Source: a virus. Taken from it: 64,000 bases of DNA. The DNA lies in the IMG/VR virus record IMGVR_UViG_3300023184_005116, positions 1 to 64,000 of that record. One strand, written 5' to 3'. The notes below the pieces were generated by a model. The model was not told the DNA's origin. It saw only the letters and a program-made list of their open reading frames with translations, and searched no databases. The position numbers were made by a program, and so were the translations under genes. The stretch's first letter is position 1, and the number at the start of each line of letters is the position of its first letter. Below, piece by piece: positions 7,948-16,700 of this stretch.

Positions 7948-8553
7948 ATGCTAGGAATAGACATAATAGAAAATAAGCCATTTAGAACAGACCCAAAGAC
8001 ACAGACAAAATCTTTAGATCTTTTATCTCCTTCCTGGGACACTAGAACAATAACTTATAGCTTAAGAAGCATAGCTATTGTTACGGACGAAACTGAAATG
8101 AGACCAGATTTAGTGGCTTTATCTTATATGGGGGATCAAGACGGATTAGGTACATTACTTAAACTAAACAATATATCAAATCCCCTTTCTGTAGCTTCTG
8201 GAGAGGTACTTGCTGTTCCTGGTCAAACTATGATTAAAGATCTTTTTGCTAGTGGGCAAGCAATAACAAACCAAAAACAAAAAGCAAAATCTTTTAGAAA
8301 AGAATTACAAGAAAAAATATCTCAAGTTAGTAAAGAAAGACTTGAATATCTTAATTCAAAAAATATATCAAACCTAGCACAAAATCCATTGCCTCCTAAT
8401 TTATTACAAGAGGGACAGCAACAGATATTAGTAGAGGGGGGAAAACTATTATTCGGTCCTGATATTGGCCAATGTAAAACAAAACCAAGAAAGAACGTTT
8501 CGATTACAGACATTAAAACAAAACTTGCACAGAAAAATATTTTTAGAAGATAA
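7948..8553 (+). CDS. Baseplate wedge protein, gp53-like with LysM-like segment
   Basis: 201 residues. Residues 40-95 form a compact module: two strands, VALSYMGD, then LLKLNNISNP and SGEVLAVPGQ. This is the NxxxNPxxxxxGxxLxVP pattern shared by LysM domains and T4 gp53, a wedge protein that bridges the baseplate periphery to the hub. The rest is helical and Lys/Gln-rich, with a Cys and a basic tail. It ends two bases before the hub-like gene. The assignment rests on this module and on position; an alternative is a LysM adaptor of another contractile-tail type. Confidence 0.55.
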   Translation: MLGIDIIENKPFRTDPKTQTKSLDLLSPSWDTRTITYSLRSIAIVTDETEMRPDLVALSYMGDQDGLGTLLKLNNISNPLSVASGEVLAVPGQTMIKDLFASGQAITNQKQKAKSFRKELQEKISQVSKERLEYLNSKNISNLAQNPLPPNLLQEGQQQILVEGGKLLFGPDIGQCKTKPRKNVSITDIKTKLAQKNIFRR

Positions 8554-8555
8554 TA

Positions 8556-10184
8556 ATGGCAGAATTTAATTTAAGAAAAGCAATATTACAATACAGAAAT
8601 CCTGATATTTTTCTGGATGAACTTTCTGTGGTAGATACTACAGACCAAAAAGGAGATCCGGATGTTAATGATGCTAAAACTGGAAATATACAAAAGAAAT
8701 ACTTTGGTATGTCTGAGCCTTTAATTAGGATCAATAGTATTGTAGTAAAAGGACTTTCTTATTTTAAACTTGATGTTACCGGATTTAAACCTACTGTTAT
8801 TTTTAGATTCCAGACAATAGACGAAAGATTTTTGTTTACCTCTTTTCCAAAGGATGGTGATATTTTTTCTGTTTATATTAGAGCATTTGGTAATATGTTT
8901 AAGCCAATAAGAATGGACTTTATAATTACCGAGGTGGTATCGCCATTTTCAACCTCTTCGTCTCCGCTTAACGAAGAAAATAACTTTGAAGCATCTTCTG
9001 GTAGATTCCAAACCTATACAATAAGAGGCGAAGTAAGAATTCCTAGATTATATAAGCACGTTTCTAAAAGTTTTAAAGGTAATAGTACTGATGCTTTAAT
9101 TAAAATTGCTGAAGACCTTAATCTAGGATATGCTTCAAATGAGGTAAAGACAAATGATGCAATGACTTGGATTTCTCCTAATGAGGATTACGAGACATTA
9201 ATAAAGCATATAACAAATGGTGCTTGGTTAGGCGAGGAAGATTATTTTGATTGCTGGATCGATCAATATTATAATATAAATCTAGTTAATTTAAAAAAGC
9301 AATTTGATGAAAAAAACTCTAAGATAGAAACAATGAGGATGGCTTACGGAGCAGATTATAATAGCGACTTAGCCCCTGGTGCAGATACTAAAGAAGTTGA
9401 ATTTCCTATTGTTTTAACTAATTCTACTAATTATAGCAAATCACCTTTATTTATAACGGGTATGTCAATTGAACAACATGCTGGTGAAATAAACAACGAT
9501 CTTGGATATTTTCAGAAAATACAATTTTATGATGATAAGCTAAAATCAGATAAACCAAAAAACAAATATGTTAATTATGGTATAGAATCTGTAACCAATA
9601 AGGATTTAGGTTCTAGGGATTCATTAAATAAAGGAAGATTGGGCGAGTCCTTATACAAGGAAGAAATAAAAAATACTTACGTAGGGACAGCTTATTTTGA
9701 AAACATCCACGAGAATTTTCATCAAGCACAAGTCCAAAATATTCTTAATAGAAACGATAGTTATAAAATAGTATTAAGTGTTAAAAATAGAGCGTGGACT
9801 CCTTTTCTATATAGAGGACAAACATTTCCCGTTAATATAATGACAGAGGGTAGTTCTACTGTATCAGGGGATTCTAAATATACTGCTGCTAAAGGTGACG
9901 GAACATCTTTGGCTCCAGGACCAGACAAAAGAATACCGAATATATTTCTTTCTGGGAATTATGTTGTACTAGGATTTAATATCGAGTACAATAAAAAAGA
10001 TGGTATGCACCAAACTATGCTTTTAGGTAAGAAACAATGGACACTTAATCCTGGACTTGCATCAGACCCTTCAACTCTTGATCCTAAAGAAGATCCTGCT
10101 GAATTTAATGATCTTGTTCAAAACGCTTCAACCAATTTGCAAAATAATATGGGAGATATTAAAAACAATATCTTTGGAAAATAA
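8556..10184 (+). CDS. Baseplate hub protein, gp27/gpD-like
   Basis: 542 residues. The N-terminal half has strands typical of the hub barrel (for example IRINSIVVKGLSYF and a PTVIFRFQ segment). Around residues 175-245 there is a DALIKIAEDLNLGYA helix followed by MTWISPNEDYETLIKHI, which closely follows the conserved part of gp27/gpD hubs, where the helical domain reads as 'nth domain, low-affinity state' of the cell-puncturing complex. The hub trimer would carry the gp5-like spike encoded two genes downstream. The C-terminal 50 residues are polar and likely disordered. T4 gp27 is shorter (391 residues), so this is an enlarged version. Confidence 0.6.
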   Translation: MAEFNLRKAILQYRNPDIFLDELSVVDTTDQKGDPDVNDAKTGNIQKKYFGMSEPLIRINSIVVKGLSYFKLDVTGFKPTVIFRFQTIDERFLFTSFPKDGDIFSVYIRAFGNMFKPIRMDFIITEVVSPFSTSSSPLNEENNFEASSGRFQTYTIRGEVRIPRLYKHVSKSFKGNSTDALIKIAEDLNLGYASNEVKTNDAMTWISPNEDYETLIKHITNGAWLGEEDYFDCWIDQYYNINLVNLKKQFDEKNSKIETMRMAYGADYNSDLAPGADTKEVEFPIVLTNSTNYSKSPLFITGMSIEQHAGEINNDLGYFQKIQFYDDKLKSDKPKNKYVNYGIESVTNKDLGSRDSLNKGRLGESLYKEEIKNTYVGTAYFENIHENFHQAQVQNILNRNDSYKIVLSVKNRAWTPFLYRGQTFPVNIMTEGSSTVSGDSKYTAAKGDGTSLAPGPDKRIPNIFLSGNYVVLGFNIEYNKKDGMHQTMLLGKKQWTLNPGLASDPSTLDPKEDPAEFNDLVQNASTNLQNNMGDIKNNIFGK

Positions 10185-10193
10185 TTTATAAAA

Positions 10194-12848
10194 ATGGCAG
10201 ATTTTATTTCAGACTTTGGCTCTAATTTAAAAGGAAGTGTAATTCCTAATGGGGATGCTCTGAATAGAAAAATAGATTTCCAAAGAGAGAAATTCTTAAA
10301 GGGAATATCGAGTACAAAACACGGAAAAAAAGAAGATCCTACATACCTTCATTTTAAATTTATATTTGATTTTGGTAATAACTCCATAATGGATCCTGAA
10401 ACGTTCCTTGCACCTTCGCCTCTATTTAGATCTTATAATAGTAAGGATTATGCAGATATTTCTAAAGATATAGAGGATCAAGCAAGAAATGCTCAAAGTA
10501 AAAAAATAAATCCAGCAGATCCTACAGCAGTACAAGGAATAGTAGAAGATCTTAATAAAGGAACAGACAGCGGGTTTACCACAAGCGAGGATTTTTTCTA
10601 CGGGACAAAAGCAAAGATAGACGATAGAGCTAAGTATGGATTTTTCCCTATGCATGCTCCATTAGCTTATATGGGTGCTCAACAATTTGTTTATCAGAGA
10701 TCAAAGAAAAGACAACAAATGCTGCAGGCATTTAAAAAAGGATTGGAGTTTATAAATAAGGAATGCCCTTATTATTTTCAAACTTTAGGCGGGCTTGATA
10801 CTCTTTTAAAAACAGATATAGGTAATTATCAAAAGAAAATGGGTGCTCCTAAAAGAGCAGGTACTTTAACTGTAGATTGTATGGAGTCTATTGATATGAG
10901 AATTTTTGGACTTGCTGAATTATACAGAAAAGCAATGTATGATTACACATATCACAGAATAATGGTTCCTGAGAATCTTAGGAAGTTTAGAATGTGGTTA
11001 GTCGTAACGGAGTTAAGAAATATTCAATTATCTTATGGAATTAATGATATTCTTAATCCCTTTTCTATACCTTCGGTAGCGCAAGCCGCAAATTTTTTAG
11101 ATAGTTTTAATTCACAAACAGGATTATTAAATAATACCCAGGGGTTACTACAAAAATCTACCAATACTGAAAATCCAGGGAGTGATAAATTTGGTACCTA
11201 CGAAATGGGTCCTTACGCATTTGTTTATCAATTTGATCAATGTGAGTTTGATTTTGATGAGACTTTTCCTTCTTATAATTCAATAGATAATAAAGGCGGT
11301 GCAGCTGTTAATACTAAATTTAAAATACACGTCGGAAGAGTAAAAGATTATAAAATACAATTTAACCAATTAGCAGACGTTCTTAAAAAGGATGATAATA
11401 TTCAACAAATGGTTATATCAGATATATGGGGAAATTCTAATTCTGCCTATAACGAATATGACTACTCTAAAACTGATGGTATAGCACCAATAGATCTTAC
11501 CGATAAAGCAAATCCAGCAGAATTTTTTGCTCAGATGGCATCAAACTTTATAAACAACAGTGTAGCCGATTTAAAAAATCAAGGGGTCTCGATGTTACAG
11601 GGAGCAATTTTAGGAAACGCATATGGACTTGGAGGAATTAATGCTGCTCAAGCAGCATCTAGTGTCCAGTCAATAGTTAGTACTATTAAAGGCGGAGTGC
11701 CTAATCCTTTTGCTGACAATACACCTCAAGGACAAGGACTTGGAGGACCAAACGAAAGACAATACCCGGTTGTAAAAGATGACGTTTACCCAGGTGTTCC
11801 TGGAGCTCCTGGGCAAAATTTAGGAAACGTTATAACTAATACCCCAGGAAACAATTCTTTATCAAGTGATGTTTATGCGAATAATCCAGGTACAGATCTT
11901 GGCTTACCTGATAGACAATATCCGGTAGTTCCTCCTGGTGATCAATATGCAGGAGTTCCTGGATCTGATTTAGGAGTACCAGGAAGGGTTTATCCTGTAC
12001 CTAATACAGACGTTTATCCTGATAACCCTGGAGCAGATCTTGGCTTACCTGATAGACAATATCCTATAGTTCCTCCCGGTGATGAATATGCAGGAGTACC
12101 TGGTTCAGATCTTGGAGCTCCAGGAAGAATATACCCAATACCGGGAGGGGATGAATATCCAACAAATCCTAATACCGACCTTGGGCTTCCTGGTAGGCAA
12201 TATCCTGCGGTTCCTCCGAGCGACCAATACTCCGGAGTTCCTGGAGCAGACTTAGGAGTTCCTGGAAGGGTTTATCAAGAACCAGTAGGAGATCAATATC
12301 CGGATGTTCCTGGTGCGGATCTCGGTTTACCAGATAGACAATATCCAGTACCTCCATCGGGGGATGAATATCCAGATGTACCTGGAAAAGACCTAGGTGG
12401 AATAGGAAGAGTATACGAGGAGCCAAAAGGAGATGTTTACCCCGATAATCCAGGAGCAGATCTTGGTTTACCTGATAGACAATATCCTGCACCTCCTGTT
12501 AAAGACGAATATCCTAATGTACCAGGATCAGATCTTGGAGGACTTGGAAGAATATACGATCAACCAAATGAGGATGCTTATAAAGATGTACCTGGTAAAG
12601 ATTTAGGTTTACCTGATAGACAATATAAAGCAGCACCAGTGGAAGATGAATATCCAAATGTTCCCGGATCAGCTTTATCCGAGCCAGGAAGAGTTTACCC
12701 TAGAGTTAATTCTGATGTATATGACAAAGTGCCAGGAACGGATTTAGGTCTTCCTGGAAGAACATATAATAGAGTTATAGGAGATGAATACCAAGATGCT
12801 CCTTCTAATAATAATCAAAATTTAGGAAGGATATATCCTAAGAGTTAA
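10194..12848 (+). CDS. Baseplate/tail protein with proline-rich tandem repeats, 884 aa
   Basis: Residues 1 to about 520 are a folded, aromatic-rich structural region (for example RKFRMWLVVTELRNI and YQFDQCEFDFDE) that I cannot match to a family. It may be related to tube-initiator proteins given the neighbours. Residues 559-884 are fourteen copies of a 23-24 residue unit of the form DxYPxxPGxDLGxPxRxYPxxP. The repeats are charged, proline- and glycine-rich and lack hydrophobic cores, so they may form an extended, flexible arm. The gene sits between the hub and spike genes, suggesting exposure at the baseplate centre. Confidence 0.65.
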   Translation: MADFISDFGSNLKGSVIPNGDALNRKIDFQREKFLKGISSTKHGKKEDPTYLHFKFIFDFGNNSIMDPETFLAPSPLFRSYNSKDYADISKDIEDQARNAQSKKINPADPTAVQGIVEDLNKGTDSGFTTSEDFFYGTKAKIDDRAKYGFFPMHAPLAYMGAQQFVYQRSKKRQQMLQAFKKGLEFINKECPYYFQTLGGLDTLLKTDIGNYQKKMGAPKRAGTLTVDCMESIDMRIFGLAELYRKAMYDYTYHRIMVPENLRKFRMWLVVTELRNIQLSYGINDILNPFSIPSVAQAANFLDSFNSQTGLLNNTQGLLQKSTNTENPGSDKFGTYEMGPYAFVYQFDQCEFDFDETFPSYNSIDNKGGAAVNTKFKIHVGRVKDYKIQFNQLADVLKKDDNIQQMVISDIWGNSNSAYNEYDYSKTDGIAPIDLTDKANPAEFFAQMASNFINNSVADLKNQGVSMLQGAILGNAYGLGGINAAQAASSVQSIVSTIKGGVPNPFADNTPQGQGLGGPNERQYPVVKDDVYPGVPGAPGQNLGNVITNTPGNNSLSSDVYANNPGTDLGLPDRQYPVVPPGDQYAGVPGSDLGVPGRVYPVPNTDVYPDNPGADLGLPDRQYPIVPPGDEYAGVPGSDLGAPGRIYPIPGGDEYPTNPNTDLGLPGRQYPAVPPSDQYSGVPGADLGVPGRVYQEPVGDQYPDVPGADLGLPDRQYPVPPSGDEYPDVPGKDLGGIGRVYEEPKGDVYPDNPGADLGLPDRQYPAPPVKDEYPNVPGSDLGGLGRIYDQPNEDAYKDVPGKDLGLPDRQYKAAPVEDEYPNVPGSALSEPGRVYPRVNSDVYDKVPGTDLGLPGRTYNRVIGDEYQDAPSNNNQNLGRIYPKS
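11868..12845 (+). repeat. Fourteen tandem 23-24 residue repeats in coding sequence
   Basis: The unit consensus is DxYxxxPGxDLGxPxRxYPxxP. Odd copies tend to read DLGLPDRQYP and even copies DLGVPGRVYP or GGxGR(I/V)Y, so the true period is a 47-residue (about 141-base) dimer, AB repeated seven times. Copies differ at synonymous and non-synonymous sites, so this is an old or selected array, not a recent slippage product. An incomplete degenerate unit precedes copy 1. Confidence 0.9.
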
Positions 12849-12883
12849 AGAAACTACATAGATCTAATTTTGTATAATTCAAT

Positions 12884-13744
12884 ATGTCATTAATTACTAG
12901 AAATATATTACAAAGAAGCAATGTTGAATCAGAACATTATCTTGGAGTAGTAGTGGATAATAAAGATCCAGAATTTAGAGGAAGAGCTAAGATAAAAGTT
13001 TTTGGTGTTTTTGATGAATTAGCAGATGAGGATTTACCTTGGTCACATCAAAGATTTGAAATGAGCTACGGTTTAGGTGGCGGGTCTGGAAGGATGTCAG
13101 TACCTAAATTGGGATCTGTAGTACACGTTCAGTTTAATAACGGAAATTATTATAGTCCTGAATATAAAGCAGTACAAGAGCTTTCCCCGGATTTAATTGA
13201 TGAAATAAAAGCTAGCTACGATGGAGCTCATTCTGTCATATATGATGGAATAGAAAGACTTAAAATGTATTACACCGTAGAGAAAGGTCTAGTAATCGAT
13301 TTAAAGGACTCTAAAATCATAATTAGGAATGATAATTCAATACTAATAACACACGCCGATGATTCTGCTTCTATAGAATTAAAGGGCGGAAAAATAACAA
13401 AATATGCGGATCAAGAAATAGAGAATACTGCAGTGACTAGAATTAAGCATTCTTCTGAAGAAGTATGGATGGACGGTAAAACAACCAATCTTGGACACTC
13501 CCCTGTTTTCTCTGCAGTTTGTGCAGAACCTTTATGGGACTTTTTGAAAAAACTTGCAACTGCAGTTGATGCTAAAATGCCCGCAACCCCTAGTGTAAAT
13601 TCAACCTTAGCTTCTAGCTTTGAACAATTAGCAACTAGTCAAACAGTAAGGGTAACAAGGGAAAATACACCAGATTTACCTACAGTACCTGCACAGAATA
13701 ATTTCCCTGTTTCTTTACCAGCAACCGGAGCAACCGGAGGATAA
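12884..13744 (+). CDS. Central spike protein, gp5/VgrG-like without lysozyme domain
   Basis: 286 residues. Residues 15-115 are the OB-fold domain of gp5/gpV spikes: YLGVVVDNKDPEFRGR, AKIKVFG, the DLPWSHQR block, then a Gly-rich loop, PKLGSVVHVQF and the Pro-Glu-Tyr end of the barrel. Residues 130-215 contain repeated short strands with alternating polar/hydrophobic residues, fitting the triple-stranded beta-helix needle. T4 gp5 carries a lysozyme domain between these two parts; here they are joined directly. The Pro/Thr-rich C-terminus could dock a tip protein. It would form the trimeric puncturing needle on the hub. Confidence 0.82.
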   Translation: MSLITRNILQRSNVESEHYLGVVVDNKDPEFRGRAKIKVFGVFDELADEDLPWSHQRFEMSYGLGGGSGRMSVPKLGSVVHVQFNNGNYYSPEYKAVQELSPDLIDEIKASYDGAHSVIYDGIERLKMYYTVEKGLVIDLKDSKIIIRNDNSILITHADDSASIELKGGKITKYADQEIENTAVTRIKHSSEEVWMDGKTTNLGHSPVFSAVCAEPLWDFLKKLATAVDAKMPATPSVNSTLASSFEQLATSQTVRVTRENTPDLPTVPAQNNFPVSLPATGATGG

Positions 13745-13745
13745 G

Positions 13746-16700
13746 ATGGCAGAAAATGATAACATATCGTCTAGGATTGATCAATTACTAGGAAAAGATT
13801 TTTCAAGTCTTAGTACCGACGAAATAGTACAAACTATTACTGGACAGAAGGTGGATATTCCTTACGAGGACCTACAATCTGATGAAGGGTTTAATAAAGA
13901 ACTTGAAAAATCAAATAAAGAAGTAGAAGCACTAATTGCTAGTTTAGAGCCACAAAAGCCACCTATACCTATTTCAAAAATAGAAGATTTATCATGTAGA
14001 TATGAGGGGGATGCTTTATATAGTCACATTATTATAGAATCATTAAAGGCTAATAACAAATCCCTTTATAACGAGATGCTAAATTCTGGAGTTATAGATC
14101 AAAAATCTATAGTTGCTTCTGATCTTGGTGTTAAATCTGGGGCAACGTCTTTAAATAAAAAAGGCAGTATTTCTTCTGATGGAATAACAAAATTTCTTCT
14201 TGAAAAAGATCCTGACTTTTTAGAAAAAACAAACGAATCTATATTTGATAATTTAGATCCTTTAACTGTTGGTAAACCGTCTAATTCAGGATCTAAGAAA
14301 AAAAGAGAATTAAATATTCTTGGTTTTAAGATTCCTCTTGAATTTATAATGTCTGGTAAAAAAATACTGCACGTTAAAATTGGAGGTCCTAAGCTTACTG
14401 TAAAAGAAGCAATTGATAAAATAAACAAGATAACAAAAGAGCAAAATAAAAGCTCTAAACCTTGTGATTTTGACGACCCAAATGATGATAGTATAGGAGC
14501 TAACAAGGAAGCAGACCAAGGAACATCCAGAATAGATGATTATGATTCTAATTTTTATCCAGATGGTGACGATCCTATTTTAGACCAGGACTGCGCTCCA
14601 GGTTTACCTGAAGATCCTATAACTGGTGATGTCATAATTACAAAAGAAGCATTTGACGATTCTGCTTCTGATTTTTGTGATCCACCAGCATATGATTTCT
14701 CTGGATTAAATCCAGATGAGGCAGATCCAGAATCAGCCCCTGTAAATATTGATGCAATACAATCTTGTATAGATTCTGCGTTAGACAAGTCAAAAAAGAT
14801 AGACGACAAGAATAAAGAACTGGCTAGGTGGCAAATGATAGAAAGAAACATTGAAGAAATGTTCTATCATTATGAAATAATTTTTGAATATCAAAAAACT
14901 CTTTCTGATACATGGAGAAATAGAAAAAACTTCCCTGTCGAAGGAGATCCTTTACCAGTTCAAGCAGCATATCAAGCTTTAAGTTATAACGACCAAGAAA
15001 GAGAAATAAACATACAGATAAATTCTGCAGAGCAGGATTTTACAAACAATAAGAATTTATTTTTAGACGCTCATCCGATATTAACAAAAGAGATATTTAA
15101 TTTCAGTGTTTTAGATACTGAAAATTATTCTAGTCTAAGTGACGAGGAACTCAAAACCGTTTTTACTATTAACTCAATATCTGGAAAATCTCCTGTTACA
15201 TATGACGATTCTAAAAAATCTTTTCCTATAGATGAAGGCGTTAAAGATTTCCGTAAAAATATAGATGACATAAGAAATATTTTAATAAAAGGGAATTTTA
15301 TAGAATCTCTTAAATCACAGAGGGATGAAATAATTTCTTTAAAGAAATCAAATCTAGATATTCTAAAAGAAAGAACGGGAAAGGATAGTAATATTAATGA
15401 TCTTGAAAAATCCTTTACCGGAAATTATACGGATCCACTAGATCCTTATGGACAGGGTATAGATCAGATGATTAGAAATAATAGGGTTTTTGAAGACATT
15501 TCTTCTCCAATAGGAGAGGAAAGAAAAGGATATCCTTTTATAACTTCTTTACAAAAATTCTCGGCTAGATTTAAAGAAGTTAATTTTGTAAAATTAAAAG
15601 GTGAACTTAGTTTTGAGCTAAGCTTTATGACTGATTACGGGTTACCTCTTCCTTATAAAACTACTAAAAAACCTGGTAAAATATCAATGAACGGAGCTCC
15701 TTCTGAGCCTTTGATAGATGTTACCGAGCCAGATCAGGAAAAAATTAAAATAGGAAATGAATATGCAGGAAATGGAGGATTGTTATACGGAAATCCTACT
15801 GACTATTTCAACAGCTATCAATTCTTAAAAATAAACAATATTAAAACCGGACAAGATGATGTTGCTAAGTTTTATGATTTTGTAGAAAAAGTTATAAAAA
15901 CTAATGATTCTAAACAAAGTATTGTAAATAAAATAAAAGAGGACAGGGGAATATTATACGGAGAGCTTATAGAAAAATCTGCTTCTACGTGGTTATTTTT
16001 TAGTGCAGAAGAAAGAGGGGATAACGATGCTAGAGATCCTTCCAAGTTAAGACCTTCCAGTTTTGATGCAGAAGGAGAGCCAACTCCTGCTTTTAGTGAT
16101 TTTTGGGGTAACTTTAAAGTAAAATGGGATCAAAAATATAACAGCATAAAAACCCAAATAATAAACCCAGCTGTAGAGGATATTAAATCTAAAGCAAGAG
16201 ATGCTGGTACTGGATTAGGAAATACCCTTCCGTTGTCTGATATTGTAGGAGCAAGGATCTTTGAAAACTATTTTGACATTAAAAAGAAAGTAGAGCAACT
16301 TCAGGATGTTATGCTAATTGCAGCAGAGAAAAGAAAAGAAGCGGAGGATTCTTTATCTCCTTCTGCTCTTGAAAAAAGCTTTTCTGATATAAAATGCGCA
16401 GGAGCAGGTAATGGTACAGACCAGAACGATCCTGAAAACTGCCCTCCTGTATGTTGTGGACCTGCTGGAGCGGATTTTAAATCGGGGGGTAATTATTTAC
16501 TTTCGTCTCCGCCAAGTTCTGATTGTCCTACTATTTTTCAAAAATGTTGGTGGAAGCAATTTTGCAAGGATGTTACTAAGGTTGGACTTCTTCCTTATCC
16601 AAATGGATTACCACCTATAGAAAATACTTCTTATTTTCTTTCGGCTGGGCCAAGTGTTAGACTTGGATTAAAATATTGGCCAGTAGGATATTTACCTCCT

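Noticed and set aside
12169-12492. 107-codon minus-strand frame within the Pro-rich repeat region
   Set aside because: It is the mirror of the repeat codons, lacks a leader or conserved features, and the + strand frame is clearly coding.
11868-12845. CRISPR-like array in the repeat region
   Set aside because: Repeats are in frame, vary throughout, and have no unique spacers; this is a protein repeat.
12884-13744. Lysozyme domain within the spike protein
   Set aside because: The residues between the OB fold and the needle are too few, and no catalytic Glu/Asp/Thr pattern is present.
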